Under the pieces are notes generated by a model, which ran no database searches, was not told the DNA's origin, and saw only the letters and a list, made by a program, of their open reading frames with translations. From NCBI RefSeq assembly GCF_016612505.1, contig NZ_JAENRR010000020.1:1-64000 (forward strand): a stretch of 64,000 nucleotides of DNA, written 5' to 3'. Positions within the stretch are counted from its first letter, which is position 1; each line of letters opens with the position of its first letter. Below, piece by piece: positions 46,461 to 55,445 of the stretch. Origin of the DNA: Carboxylicivirga marina. GTDB lineage: Bacteria > Bacteroidota > Bacteroidia > Bacteroidales > Marinilabiliaceae. The position numbers and the translations under genes were made by a program.

Positions 46461-46727
46461 ATGCTTATTCTTTCAAATTCAAGCAACTATAATATAAAGT
46501 ACCCTTGACTCAATATAGCTTGCATGAATGGATTTGACGACTTTATGAATAAAATACGACACATTCAGCACTTTAACTAAACATGGCATTTAAAATAAAA
46601 AACAATACGATTTGACCTGATGATATGAAAAGACTATACCCCCCAAGGGGTGATAGTAGAAGTAATGGTAATATTTGCAGAATTGTAAATCATCATATAA
46701 TTGGTCACGAATGAGTGAATCCATTGC
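46461..46727 (-). promoter_or_regulatory. Leader region upstream of thrA
   Basis: The 267 bases between the mtnA terminator and thrA hold no gene. A small G/C hairpin (ACCCC...GGGGT at about 46637-46655) stands out in AT-rich DNA. I looked for a Thr/Ile-rich leader peptide on the minus strand and saw none that was convincing. An unrecognised regulatory leader is possible. Confidence 0.3.
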
Positions 46728-46774
46728 AAAAATAGGGATATATAATTTAAATCAAAATTACAATCCCTATTTTT
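46728..46774 (-). terminator. Terminator of mtnA
   Basis: A perfect 12-bp stem (AAAAATAGGGAT with ATCCCTATTTTT) encloses an AT-rich loop, 50 nt after the mtnA stop. Confidence 0.75.
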
Positions 46775-46823
46775 TTGATAGTTTGTCATATAAAGTCATG
46801 CTCATACATGACTTTTCGCACGA

Positions 46824-47855
46824 CTAGCGATAATTTTTTAATTCAGATGGCTTAATAATGCCTCTATCTGTAATAAAAGCAGTGATATATTTGGCAGGTG
46901 TCACATCAAAAGCCGGATTTAAACCCTTTGAGCCTGGCGAAGCCATACGGATGGTGCATAAGTTGTTCTTTTCATCTAAGCCCTCGTGGCACAATAACTC
47001 CTCATCGCCACGTTCTTCAATGATAATATCATCACCACAGGAAGTATCAAAATCAAAGGTGCTAAACGGAGCTGCCACATAAAAGGGGATATCAAACTCC
47101 CTGGCTAATATGGCCTTTTCCAGCGTGCCAATTTTATTGGCGACATCGCCATTGGCAGTGATACGATCAGCTCCGGTGATCACCATGTCCACTTGCTTTT
47201 TAGACATGTAAAAACCAGCTGCATTATCTGCTATCACACGATGTTCAACCTCATTGTGAAATAATTCAAATGCCGTTAATCGGGCCCCCTGACCACGTGG
47301 TCTGGTTTCATCAACATAAACAAAAGGATTTTTGCCCGCTTTATGGGCCGCGTAAATTGGCGATAAGGCTGAGCCATAATCCACAAAAGCCAGCCAACCA
47401 GCATTACAATGCGTTAGTATTTTATTATCCTTTTGAATCAGTTGATTACCATGCTCACCTATTAATCGGCAAAACTCAGCATCCTCATCGGCTATGTTTT
47501 GAGCCATTTCGATGGCATCACCAACACCTTTTTGGCCGGCCTCAAAAACCTTTTGAGTGGCATAAAACAAATTCACAGCCGTTGGCCGAGTGGCTTCAAT
47601 AAATGCTTTGGCTGCTTTAAGCTCGTCGGTGTTACTGCATGAAACAAAAGCCTGGGCCATGGCAAAACCCGCTGTAGCACCAATAGCCCCCGCTCCACGA
47701 ACCGTCATGTTGCGAATGGCTTCTGCTGTTTCTTTATAATTTTTAAGTTCTACAATTTCAAATTCAAATGGTAGTTTTATCTGATCAATCATTGAAACCA
47801 CATGCTTAGCAGTATCATACCAAACAGTACGGTAATGGGTATTATTAATCTTCAT
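46824..47855 (-). CDS. mtnA: S-methyl-5-thioribose-1-phosphate isomerase
   Basis: The 343-aa protein has the eIF2B-like fold signatures of MtnA: NMTVRGAGAIGATAG near residue 50, the active-site Cys in THCNAGWLA near residue 150, VYVDETRPRGQGARLTA, and the catalytic Asp in VITGADRITANGDVANKIG near residue 235. It isomerises methylthioribose-1-phosphate in methionine salvage. No other salvage genes are near, so a role in handling related 5-deoxypentose phosphates is also possible. It is a single-gene unit with its own terminator. Confidence 0.93.
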   Translation of the reverse strand: MKINNTHYRTVWYDTAKHVVSMIDQIKLPFEFEIVELKNYKETAEAIRNMTVRGAGAIGATAGFAMAQAFVSCSNTDELKAAKAFIEATRPTAVNLFYATQKVFEAGQKGVGDAIEMAQNIADEDAEFCRLIGEHGNQLIQKDNKILTHCNAGWLAFVDYGSALSPIYAAHKAGKNPFVYVDETRPRGQGARLTAFELFHNEVEHRVIADNAAGFYMSKKQVDMVITGADRITANGDVANKIGTLEKAILAREFDIPFYVAAPFSTFDFDTSCGDDIIIEERGDEELLCHEGLDEKNNLCTIRMASPGSKGLNPAFDVTPAKYITAFITDRGIIKPSELKNYR

Positions 47856-48031
47856 CTTAATTTATTCTATGCTTAAAAAACTTCGTATTAATTAATAGCC
47901 TGCCGGATTCATTCATCCAGGAAAATTCCAAATGTTTTTATCAGACCAATGATAATTGAACAACAGTCTTTACTTTGGAATTCATTTTTTGTAAATTAAA
48001 TACAAATTTATCCACCTCAAAAATATCCGGT

Positions 48032-49135
48032 ATGAAAAGAGTCGTCAAAATGCAAACGAATAACATTAATACCGTGCCTGCCACAATCAATAAGCAAGAT
48101 ATGGCCCTTCAAATTAGCGGAACCGCAAAATCCTTCATTAGACGTAGTGCGCAAGTTCTATCAATATTGTGCTTTGTTGCCATAGCTGTATTGGCTTCGT
48201 GTGATATGAAGCCCCGCATTGGTTTTTTAATGGATAGTCTGGAAATAGAGCGTTGGAATAAGGACAAGGCCCTTTTTGAAGAGAAAGTGAAAGAGCTGGG
48301 TGGTGTTGCGGTCATTGCTGTTGCCGACTCCGATCCGGATAAACAATTGGAACAAGCCCGGCAAATGATCGATGAGGGCGTAGATGTACTGGTTGTAGTG
48401 CCGGTTGATCTTGAAAAAGCAGGTGAAATTGTCAAGCTTGCCCATCAAAGCTTTGTGCCGGTTATTTCGTATGACCGCCTGATTAAAAATTGCAACCTGG
48501 ATTATTATGTGTCGACCGATAACATTAATATTGGTGAACTACAGGCCAATTACCTTACAAAAATTTCCCCACAAGGTAATTATGTGCTAATAAGTGGTCC
48601 GACCAGCGATTACAATGCCTACTTACTTCATTTGGGGTGGATGAACGTATTACAACCTCTGATTGATAAAGGCGATATTAATGTGGTTCTGGATGAATTC
48701 AGTGAGTTTTGGTTACCCGATGAAGCCTACCGTATACTTAGCCAGTATTTGAAAGATAAGAACGAAGTGGATGCCATTATTTGCGGTAACGATGCCTTAG
48801 CTTCCGGAGCCATTGCCGCGCTTAAAGAACACAAAAAAGATGGGCGAGTATTACTTGCTGGTCAGGATGCCGATATTCAAGCAGTTAGGAATATTGTCGC
48901 CGGCTATCAGACCATTACCATTTATAAACCCATTGAATCATTGGCTTTTGCGGCAGCCAACGCCGCCATTAAGATTTCTGATGGTGAAGCCCCTTCAAAC
49001 ATGCACATTACCGTCAATAATGGCAAACGCCTGGTACCGGCGATATTACTTCAAGCAAGCATTGTTAATAGTCAGAATATTAAAATGACTGTCATTCAAG
49101 AAGGATATATAGGTGAGCAAGATATTTTTAATTAA
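48032..49135 (+). CDS. XylF-like periplasmic sugar-binding lipoprotein
   Basis: The protein (367 aa from the ATG at 48032) has a late signal sequence ending in the lipobox LASC, then a complete type I periplasmic-binding fold: IGFLMDSLEIERWNKDK, IDEGVDVLVVVPVD, PVISYDRLI, YVSTDNINIGELQ, AIICGNDALASGAI and LAGQDADIQA. This is the XylF pattern. Starts are uncertain: the frame is open from a TTG at 47975, and an ATG at 48101 would give a normal-length signal peptide. No ABC ATPase or permease gene is adjacent, so it may serve a distant transporter or a sensor. Confidence 0.85.
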   Translation: MKRVVKMQTNNINTVPATINKQDMALQISGTAKSFIRRSAQVLSILCFVAIAVLASCDMKPRIGFLMDSLEIERWNKDKALFEEKVKELGGVAVIAVADSDPDKQLEQARQMIDEGVDVLVVVPVDLEKAGEIVKLAHQSFVPVISYDRLIKNCNLDYYVSTDNINIGELQANYLTKISPQGNYVLISGPTSDYNAYLLHLGWMNVLQPLIDKGDINVVLDEFSEFWLPDEAYRILSQYLKDKNEVDAIICGNDALASGAIAALKEHKKDGRVLLAGQDADIQAVRNIVAGYQTITIYKPIESLAFAAANAAIKISDGEAPSNMHITVNNGKRLVPAILLQASIVNSQNIKMTVIQEGYIGEQDIFN

Positions 49136-49155
49136 AGTCTGGTACTTGACATTTG

Positions 49156-49184
49156 AGCCATTTGCATTCGCAGATGGCTTTTTT
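49156..49184 (+). terminator. Terminator of the XylF-like gene
   Basis: AGCCATTTGC pairs with GCAGATGGCT (one wobble) around ATTC, followed by six T, 21 nt after the stop. Confidence 0.85.
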
Positions 49185-49488
49185 AATGTATCCATTGAAC
49201 CAGTGCTTCCTGCATCGATAAGAAACCACGGAGACCCGATACGAATTGATATGCCTGTTGTTTGATAGACAACAGTTGATTACTCACACTATCCTGTATT
49301 TTGGAGTGCATTGGTGCTTTAACCTTCTCTCCCTGTTTTTTTAACCAATTCATAAGCGTTTCCACTTTTCGCTTCTTACCTTTTTTAGGCTTGTCATCAG
49401 AAGTAAAGTGATAAGCAGGATCAAAAAACAGTTGCATAAACCATTCGGCTAATTGTTCGATAAATTGAGAGTAGGTTTCCATAGTCAC
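49183..49488 (-). CDS. Unknown 101-aa protein
   Basis: I do not recognise it. The protein is helical and basic in the middle (KPKKGKKRKVETLMNWLKKQ), with no signal peptide or clear membrane segment. It is divergently transcribed from the gene at 49706, across a 217-bp region rich in CTTAA words. That arrangement suggests shared control. A phasin- or regulator-like small protein would fit the composition, but nothing proves it. Confidence 0.6.
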   Translation of the reverse strand: MTMETYSQFIEQLAEWFMQLFFDPAYHFTSDDKPKKGKKRKVETLMNWLKKQGEKVKAPMHSKIQDSVSNQLLSIKQQAYQFVSGLRGFLSMQEALVQWIH

Positions 49489-49599
49489 TTAAATTTATGC
49501 TTAAGAAATGAGTAAATTACGAATGATTGAAATTCTAATTACTCAATCACCAATACAAATATCTACTATGTATCAATACATTAAAAACTTATTAAGCTA

Positions 49600-49688
49600 A
49601 TTCAGTCAACTTAACAATGACTTAAACCTTAAGTATTTGCTTAATTTTTACTTAATTATTTGCTTAATTTTTAATACTTTTGCTTAAT
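49600..49688. promoter_or_regulatory. CTTAA-rich operator-like region with TTGCTTAAT repeats
   Basis: TTGCTTAAT occurs at 49637-49645, 49660-49668 and 49680-49688, with additional CTTAA words between 49610 and 49660. The third copy overlaps a perfect Bacteroidota -7 box, TACTTTTG at 49675-49682, 23 nt before the ATG at 49706. This layout suggests repression or activation of the divergent pair by a protein that binds direct repeats. Confidence 0.5.
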
Positions 49689-49705
49689 ACATACCTGATT
49701 AACAC

Positions 49706-50857
49706 ATGCCACATCCCACGCCTAAGCCACAGCAAGTACACCCTGCCATCTATATGATGCAGCAGTGGCAAGCATTTATGGATGGTGTTGATCGGATTAT
49801 AACCTTTTATATTGCAGAAAACACACAGGCGTTTGAAGGTATTGAGTGGCAACGATTTTCGAATAATACATCCATGCCTTTTCAAATAACACAAGATGTA
49901 AGCAAGCAATTGCAACACATATCAAGTGAAAAAATTAGCCATCAGTGGTTAAGGGCAGAACTATTGCCTTTTATCAATCGCGATAACTTAAGTATTAACC
50001 AGCTTAATTTATTCTCTGAATCAGAGTATCTGATTTTGCTTATTCGTATACAGACAGCGCAGACGCCCATATTATCGTATTTATTTTTTAGAAATGACTG
50101 CAGTAATTTTGGATTGAGTGATAGCAATACACAATTAGAACCCAGCCATAAAGCCATCATTGGAAAAATGGCCAGTCAGTTTGCAAGCATCACCATAAAT
50201 GAGTTTTTTGCCGCTAATCAGGCCAATGAGCAATTCCGAAAGCAGACCATCTCTATTCTGAAATCCAGACATATAGAGGCTAATTCCTTAAAAGAGCAAC
50301 AAACAAACTGGAAAATATCCTGGCTGAATACATACTTAGCAGAAATAAGCCAAAGAGACGCTATTAATTATGTTATATCAGAAGCTGCACAGAACAAGCT
50401 ACTACATTCAGATGTCAGCTTTGAGCAGGCCAAAAGTTCAATTGACATGTGTATACATTACATATGTAACTTACTAGCAGTAATCCCGGGTGACGAAGTA
50501 CTCATTGAAGAATCCTACCTGATTATTGATGAACCCAAAGTGAAGGTGCCAATAATCGACCATAACAATCAATTGATTAATCGTAGTAGCAAAACCATGC
50601 TCTTACTCGACAGATTAGAAAATGCAGCCATACGAGTGAAGCAGCAAGGGCAAAGCATTACCAGTGCCGATGTAGGCTCCAATATGGATAAACCCATTAC
50701 CGCACCAGCCATAAGCGATGCCTTACGCAAAAATCGCGTACGTATTCTTCAGTTATTTGAGCAATACCCACAGCGCTGGAGCCTTATTCGACAATCGTTT
50801 AAGCCAATTATGAATATAAGCGCCAGAAAAAACACTACGCTAAGGTCCAGTGGCTAA
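49706..50857 (+). CDS. Unknown 383-aa protein, possible regulator
   Basis: I do not recognise the family. The protein is soluble and lacks a signal peptide. The C-terminal 90 residues hold a short acidic-to-basic segment with helix-turn-helix-like pattern (PITAPAISDALRKNRVRILQ near residue 333), followed by basic residues. That would suit DNA binding, but I cannot confirm it. The promoter has three TTGCTTAAT repeats, so autoregulation is conceivable. The palindrome TTACATATGTAA lies inside the gene at 50458-50469. Confidence 0.7.
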   Translation: MPHPTPKPQQVHPAIYMMQQWQAFMDGVDRIITFYIAENTQAFEGIEWQRFSNNTSMPFQITQDVSKQLQHISSEKISHQWLRAELLPFINRDNLSINQLNLFSESEYLILLIRIQTAQTPILSYLFFRNDCSNFGLSDSNTQLEPSHKAIIGKMASQFASITINEFFAANQANEQFRKQTISILKSRHIEANSLKEQQTNWKISWLNTYLAEISQRDAINYVISEAAQNKLLHSDVSFEQAKSSIDMCIHYICNLLAVIPGDEVLIEESYLIIDEPKVKVPIIDHNNQLINRSSKTMLLLDRLENAAIRVKQQGQSITSADVGSNMDKPITAPAISDALRKNRVRILQLFEQYPQRWSLIRQSFKPIMNISARKNTTLRSSG

Positions 50858-50896
50858 ATCAATTCTTGATTATTTGAGATTATATGACGTTTTTTA

Positions 50897-50928
50897 TTTG
50901 TACAGAAAGTAGATATACTCTATATTTG
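50897..50928 (+). promoter_or_regulatory. Promoter of tRNA-Lys
   Basis: TTTG at 50897-50900 and TATATTTG at 50921-50928 match the Bacteroidota -33 and -7 elements with 20 bp between them. The tRNA starts 24 nt after the -7 box. Confidence 0.7.
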
Positions 50929-50951
50929 CAAGCGCAAAAGCAAAAAAGGAT

Positions 50952-51027
50952 GACTCAGTAGCTCAGCTGGTAGAGCAACGCCCTTTTAAGGCGTGGGTCC
51001 AGGGTTCGAATCCCTGCTGAGTCACCA
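50952..51027 (+). tRNA. tRNA-Lys (anticodon TTT)
   Basis: The cloverleaf is complete: acceptor GACTCAG/CTGAGTC, anticodon stem ACGCC/GGCGT around CTTTTAA with anticodon TTT, and a T-loop GGTTCGAATCC. CCA is encoded at 51025-51027. Confidence 0.97.
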
Positions 51028-51031
51028 ATCG

Positions 51032-51058
51032 AAAGCTCCGTTAAACGGGGCTTTTTTT
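51032..51058 (+). terminator. Terminator after tRNA-Lys
   Basis: AAAGCTCCG pairs with CGGGGCTTT around TTAAA, ending in seven T. Confidence 0.9.
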
Positions 51059-51293
51059 ATACCCGTTTTTTAAACTAATAAGGCCTAATAATACATTGCT
51101 CTTGATGTTTATGCTCTATTCGTGTAACAATTTCGGTGCCTAATAAGGCCTAACCAAGTATAAGTTACAAGAATAATAGGTATAGGTGTAATGCGCAATA
51201 CGTGATGCCTTAGGCCTACAGTTAATAATCATCTGCAATGTTACATATGTAATAATACTCCCGGTTTACACATGTGACAGCTTGGGAAATAAT
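51059..51293. promoter_or_regulatory. Gap with TTACAnnTGTAA-type palindromes
   Basis: No gene. TTACATATGTAA lies at 51241-51252 and the related TTACACATGTGA at 51266-51277. AATAAGGCCTAA occurs twice (51077-51088, 51142-51153). The palindromes match those at the XRE gene promoter, although here they sit at the 3' end of pyrD rather than at a known promoter. Confidence 0.5.
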
Positions 51294-51316
51294 AAAGCCC
51301 GCCAAAAAGACGGGCT
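51294..51316 (-). terminator. Terminator of pyrK-pyrD
   Basis: On the minus strand AGCCCGTC pairs with GGCGGGCT around TTTT and runs into TTTATT, 22 nt after the pyrD stop. Confidence 0.85.
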
Positions 51317-51338
51317 CCTTTATCTATCGTTTTAATAC

Positions 51339-52250
51339 CTACACTTCCATTGCACCAACTAAATCACTGACTTTATCAAAGCCATTTTCGATACAATAAG
51401 CCTCCAGGCCTTTCACAATCTTTTCTGTCACACAAGGGTCAATAAAGTTAGCCGTACCCACCTGAATAGCCGAAGCACCCGCTAACATAAATTCGATGGC
51501 ATCTGTGGTGTTCATGATGCCTCCCATGCCTACAATTGGCACCTTAACAGCCTGTGCCACCTGCCAAACCATGCGTAATGCCACTGGCTTTACTGCAGGG
51601 CCTGATAAACCACCCGTAATGGTCGATAATAATGGACGGCGTGTCTTGGCATCAATGGCCATGCCCAATAATGTATTAATCAATGAGATGGAGTCGGCAC
51701 CGGCGCCTTCCACAGCAGCCGCTATTTCAGCAATATTCGTCACATTAGGAGACAATTTCACCATCAAGTGCTTCTTATAAACCTGACGCACCGCCTCAAC
51801 CACAGAGACTGCAGATGGACAACTGGTACCAAAGGCCATGCCTCCCTCTTTCACATTCGGACAAGAGATATTTAGCTCAATACCAGGTATATTATCCAGC
51901 TCATTAACAACCTCTGCCGTCTTTATATAATCCTCAATGGTTGAACCAGAGACATTAACCAGCATATGTGTATCATAGTCCTTAATGCGTGGGTATATAT
52001 GCTCAGCAAAGTAATGAACACCTTTATTTTGAAGCCCTACTGCATTAAGCATCCCTTGTGGCGTCTCAGCCATACGAGGATAAGCGTTTCCTTCACGGTG
52101 CTCCAGAGTCGTTCCTTTCACTAAAACACCTCCCAGGCAACTGATATCAAAGAAATCCATAAACTCTTCGCCATAACCAAAAGTACCCGAAGCTGTCATG
52201 ACAGGATTCTTTAACTCTAAACCGTTTAAATCTATCTTTAAGTCTACCAT
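51339..52250 (-). CDS. pyrD: Dihydroorotate dehydrogenase, class 1B catalytic subunit
   Basis: The 303-aa TIM-barrel flavoprotein shows the class 1B signatures [13 protein letters not shown] near the N-terminus, [24 protein letters not shown] near residue 130, and [20 protein letters not shown] near the FMN phosphate site. It oxidises dihydroorotate to orotate. The pyrK gene, which gives it NAD+ as acceptor, lies directly upstream with a 7-nt overlap, so the two form the heterotetramer subunits from one transcript. Confidence 0.96.
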   Translation of the reverse strand: MVDLKIDLNGLELKNPVMTASGTFGYGEEFMDFFDISCLGGVLVKGTTLEHREGNAYPRMAETPQGMLNAVGLQNKGVHYFAEHIYPRIKDYDTHMLVNVSGSTIEDYIKTAEVVNELDNIPGIELNISCPNVKEGGMAFGTSCPSAVSVVEAVRQVYKKHLMVKLSPNVTNIAEIAAAVEGAGADSISLINTLLGMAIDAKTRRPLLSTITGGLSGPAVKPVALRMVWQVAQAVKVPIVGMGGIMNTTDAIEFMLAGASAIQVGTANFIDPCVTEKIVKGLEAYCIENGFDKVSDLVGAMEV

Positions 52251-53014
52251 TTTAAATAAGTTGAGTCAAACACAGGTCCGTCAGTACACGTACATTTATG
52301 ACCATCTAAAGTATCTGCAATACAGCATAAACAAGCCCCAAAGCCACATGCCATATGATTCTCGAGTGATACCTCACATTTAATATTGTTGTTTTTAGCG
52401 TATTTCGCCACCACCTTCATCATCGCCTCTGGTCCACATGTGTAAATCTGATCAATTTCAGGCGTTTGCGTGCGCATGACCGGGTGATGAATCACATAAC
52501 CTTTTGTACCTACAGAGCCATCTTCTGTGGTGGTATGCACTTCACCCAGTTCCCTAAAAGCATCTAAGGCAATTAAGCCATCCTCAGAGCGTGCACCCAG
52601 CAAAAATTGTGGTTTAAAGCCATTGGCCTTCAGGTGACGTCCCATGTACAACAAAGGAGCAATACCACATCCACCACCTACCAATAATACACGAGGTTTC
52701 TCAGGTAATGAAAACCAGTTTCCTAAGGGATATACTAAGTTACAAATGTCACCTTCATTTAATTTCCCCATTAAACGAGTGCCTTCGCCAATTTCCTGAA
52801 CCAAAAGCTTCATGGTATTGGCTTCCACATCCACGTCATGAATGGAAATAGGTCGCCTAAGAAAGGTGTTAGGACCGTTATCAACCCGCACTTCTACAAA
52901 TTGCCCCGGCATCATTTCGGGCATCTTGCCCGGGTGCTTAAGTGTGAGGATGACATACTCGTCATTTAAGCGTTCATTCTGGATGACCTTAAAATCGTCG
53001 ATGTACTTCTTCAT
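52244..53014 (-). CDS. pyrK: Dihydroorotate dehydrogenase electron-transfer subunit
   Basis: The 256-aa protein has the FAD-binding [12 protein letters not shown] near residue 52, the NAD site [13 protein letters not shown] near residue 112, and a C-terminal [2Fe-2S] Cys cluster (CGFGACLCC near 228, plus a later HKCTC). It passes electrons from PyrD to NAD+. It is the first gene of the pyrK-pyrD operon. A -7 box and a TTACATTTGTAA palindrome precede it. Confidence 0.95.
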   Translation of the reverse strand: MKKYIDDFKVIQNERLNDEYVILTLKHPGKMPEMMPGQFVEVRVDNGPNTFLRRPISIHDVDVEANTMKLLVQEIGEGTRLMGKLNEGDICNLVYPLGNWFSLPEKPRVLLVGGGCGIAPLLYMGRHLKANGFKPQFLLGARSEDGLIALDAFRELGEVHTTTEDGSVGTKGYVIHHPVMRTQTPEIDQIYTCGPEAMMKVVAKYAKNNNIKCEVSLENHMACGFGACLCCIADTLDGHKCTCTDGPVFDSTYLKW

Positions 53015-53054
53015 GTATCTTTATAATGTAATTAATTACGCACTAAACAGCTAT

Positions 53055-53090
53055 TTACATTTGTAATCAGCCTAAAATTGGACAAAGATA
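53055..53090 (-). promoter_or_regulatory. pyrK promoter with TTACATTTGTAA site
   Basis: The minus strand reads TATCTTTG at 53083-53090, a perfect TAnnTTTG -7 box. The perfect palindrome TTACA-TT-TGTAA at 53055-53066 would lie just after the start of transcription, a position suited to repression. The same palindrome clusters at the XRE promoter nearby. Confidence 0.5.
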
Positions 53091-53389
53091 CCAAAAAGTA
53101 TTGAATTGTTATAGTTCTTACACTATCCACAGAAGATATTCGAGACCACAAGGGAAGTTTACAAGATCAGCTTTAGGCCTCTTTTAACCGCATAAGGGTG
53201 CATAGAGCCTTATTTGTCAGCCGTTAGAACCATTAATTAATGATTGACTCATAGCTACTTTGCTTAAGCGATTAGGAATTAAGCCTAAGAAGCTACCCAG
53301 GCCTTCAATACCCTAAACACAAAGACATATGCTACATTAATTCACCTGACTATAGGAAGTAAGCATGTCTGAAAGCCTATGAAAAAGCG
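53091..53389. other. Gap between pyrK and the XRE gene
   Basis: About 300 bases without a gene, RNA or clear hairpin. Words such as CTTTAGGCCTC and GCTTAAGCGATTAGG recur loosely with other nearby gaps. I see nothing I can name. Confidence 0.5.
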
Positions 53390-53842
53390 CTATTCCGGCC
53401 TGTATTCGCTAAAGGTTTTATCAGAATAAAACACGACGATACGTTCCACAGCCTTTTGAGGAGCTTGTATAGTATCCAAATGAGGCCGTTCTTGCGGTTT
53501 AGATTGATTGGCTTTATAAGCTGCCGGCTCTTCATCTTTAAGTACCTTCTTAGGCATTTTAAAGCTGCTTTTAGGCTTGTCAACCGAATCAGGTATACTT
53601 AATTGCTCTGCTGGCTTAGCAGTACTAGTCACACCCGACAACATGTTACCTAGTCCGGTTATTAACCAATCGCCACTATAATGCGGATACTTGTTTAAAA
53701 GTTTGTTTAAGAAATCGAGACTTGGCTTATTTCTGCCTGATAATATATGTGAAACACCTGACCGTTGAACACCAATGGCATCTGCAAATTGAGAGGGCGT
53801 TAATCGTTCGTGTTGTATTATTGCTTCTATACGTTCTTTCAT
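53390..53842 (-). CDS. XRE-family HTH regulator with a disordered tail
   Basis: The 150-aa protein has an N-terminal Cro/CI-type helix-turn-helix (PSQFADAIGVQRSGVSHILS, residues about 12-32, then GRNKPSLDFLNKLL). A long Lys/Pro/Ser-rich tail follows that has no peptidase or ligand domain I can identify. I start at the ATG at 53842; the longer frame would need a TTG at 53869. Its promoter region carries several TTACAnnTGTAA-type palindromes, as do other gaps nearby, so it is the best candidate to bind them. Phage or plasmid origin is possible but nothing else phage-like is near. Confidence 0.85.
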   Translation of the reverse strand: MKERIEAIIQHERLTPSQFADAIGVQRSGVSHILSGRNKPSLDFLNKLLNKYPHYSGDWLITGLGNMLSGVTSTAKPAEQLSIPDSVDKPKSSFKMPKKVLKDEEPAAYKANQSKPQERPHLDTIQAPQKAVERIVVFYSDKTFSEYRPE

Positions 53843-53881
53843 AGCAGATTTGTTGTTTACATTGGTCAATTCTCAATTCGC

Positions 53882-53980
53882 ATACAGATGTAACAATGCA
53901 TTTGTTACAAAAGTAAATATGGGTATAAACTTCGATTGCAACACAAATGTAACCAAAAGCTTCCTTCAGTACAAATGTAA
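53882..53980 (-). promoter_or_regulatory. XRE promoter with a cluster of palindromic sites
   Basis: The minus strand has a perfect -7 box, TACTTTTG (53908-53915). Around it lie ATACAGATGTAA (53882-53893), a near-palindrome GTAACAATGC/GCATTTGTTAC (53890-53908), ACACAAATGTAA (53941-53952) and GTACAAATGTAA (53969-53980). The arrangement on both sides of the -7 box is typical of an autoregulated HTH gene. Confidence 0.6.
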
Positions 53981-53989
53981 TTAATGTAA

Positions 53990-54779
53990 ATATGGAAAAG
54001 CTGAGCAATTTTAATGCTAAAACACTTCACTTAATAGACCAACTAAACAACACTTTTATAATTGGCAAACAATCACTTCCATTAAACACATTATGAGTCT
54101 ATTTAATAGAGTATTATGAGTATCTATGAATGCTTGTTACTTAAGAAAGCCATAGGCGCTTACATATATATCTCAGACCTTGTTCACCTATAACTACCTG
54201 ATTATAAAAGGTAACTATTATTTCAAACAAATACTTTACATAAACACACTAAATATATGATACACAAGCATTAAAAGTGTAATAAGATTGGATTACTACC
54301 CTTGTGTGCATATTTATACACTGCATTATTGGAATGACTTTAATTATCACTTCACTAAACGCTCTTATATATTTGATATACTGTTATTAATGTACCTATA
54401 TTAGCTTTACGTATATTTTAAATTGGTGCTTATTAAAATTATTGCGATTTGTCACATATATTTATAAATCACATCTGAAGCTGTTGATGTTAGTTACAAA
54501 TAAGAATTGTCGATGTGATTGGCAATGTCACATGTGTAACCTCGAGTCCTCCTCCTCTACTCTATTTATGTATGTACATTTGTAAACCGTTCAATTTACC
54601 TCTATAAATATGACTAATCAGATCACACTACCGCAAGACTACTTTTTATCATATACAATTTGATTTAAGCATATTTCTGGCGAAAAATGAATTTTTAATT
54701 ATCTGCATTGTCGTAGGAAATCTATTTTTTATGTGATTGTAAGCCGCTTAATTATTGTTAATAAAAAAGTACATCCCCA
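53990..54779. promoter_or_regulatory. Long AT-rich gap with two more palindromes
   Basis: Nearly 800 bases without a credible gene. TCACATGTGTAA (54528-54539) and GTACATTTGTAA (54574-54585) match the TTACAnnTGTAA pattern. The rest is AT-rich with many short open frames and no RNA gene I can identify. Confidence 0.45.
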
Positions 54780-54814
54780 TTGTTTTATAATCTATTTTAA
54801 AATATCTATTTTCG
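54780..54814 (+). promoter_or_regulatory. Probable mntP promoter
   Basis: TTG at 54780-54782 and TATTTTCG at 54807-54814 approximate the Bacteroidota -33/-7 pair. The ATG at 54832 is 17 nt after the -7 box, so the leader would be very short. Confidence 0.35.
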
Positions 54815-54831
54815 CAGCCCAACAAAGAACA

Positions 54832-55392
54832 ATGGAATTAATAACGCTTTTACTTCTTGCCTGCGCATTAGCAATGGACTCTTTTGCCGTATCCATCACG
54901 GCTGGTTTGTCGCTAAAACAATTCAATGCGACAACAATGAGTCGCATTAGCGTGACATTTGCATTATTTCAGGGATTAATGCCAGTAATTGGATGGAGCC
55001 TCGGGACAAATTTTGCTGCAGCCATAAGCAGGTATGACCATTGGATAGTTTTCGCTTTGCTATGCTTTATTGGTGGTAAAATGATTTATGATGCCATTCA
55101 ACAGCACGAGCAGGCTCATTGTATAAACATCTATAGCAAGCGCACGATTTGTAGTTTAGCCATAGCTACCAGTATCGATGCATTAGCTGTTGGCTTTACA
55201 TTTTCTTTATTAGAAGTGGATATTGTATTCTCGGCCTTCATTATTGGACTAATGACATTCATTTTTTCATTTGCAGGTCTTACAATCGGCTTAAAGCTGG
55301 GAAGTATATTTCAAAGGAAAGTGGAATTTATTGGCGGACTGCTGTTGATCGCAATCGGTACTAAAGTGCTGATTACTCATCTACTGACATAA
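54832..55392 (+). CDS. mntP: Manganese efflux pump MntP
   Basis: The 186-aa protein has six hydrophobic helices in two related halves, each with the family Asp motif: LAMDSFAVSI near residue 14 and TSIDALAVGF near residue 112. It exports Mn2+ across the inner membrane. I start at the ATG at 54832, which places the first helix at once; the frame is open further upstream but without family similarity. It is a single gene, convergent with the flavodoxin operon. No Mn riboswitch is seen in the very short leader. Confidence 0.92.
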   Translation: MELITLLLLACALAMDSFAVSITAGLSLKQFNATTMSRISVTFALFQGLMPVIGWSLGTNFAAAISRYDHWIVFALLCFIGGKMIYDAIQQHEQAHCINIYSKRTICSLAIATSIDALAVGFTFSLLEVDIVFSAFIIGLMTFIFSFAGLTIGLKLGSIFQRKVEFIGGLLLIAIGTKVLITHLLT

Positions 55393-55430
55393 AAAAAGGA
55401 TGACCAAAAGCTTAGCCATCCCTTTTATAT
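55393..55430. terminator. Bidirectional terminator between mntP and the flavodoxin gene
   Basis: AAAAAAAGGATG...CATCCCTTTT forms an imperfect stem with T-runs on both strands between the two convergent stop codons. Confidence 0.65.
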
Positions 55431-55445
55431 CAAGCAATAAAATAT

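Noticed and set aside
46461-46727. Threonine attenuator with leader peptide upstream of thrA
   Set aside because: I searched the minus strand for a short Thr/Ile-rich frame followed by alternative hairpins and found none that was convincing.
53390-53842. Prophage around the XRE regulator
   Set aside because: No integrase, structural or lysis gene is near, and the neighbours are pyrK and mntP.
54640-54831. Mn-sensing (yybP-ykoY) riboswitch before mntP
   Set aside because: The likely promoter leaves a leader of only about 10-20 nt, and no conserved riboswitch core is visible.
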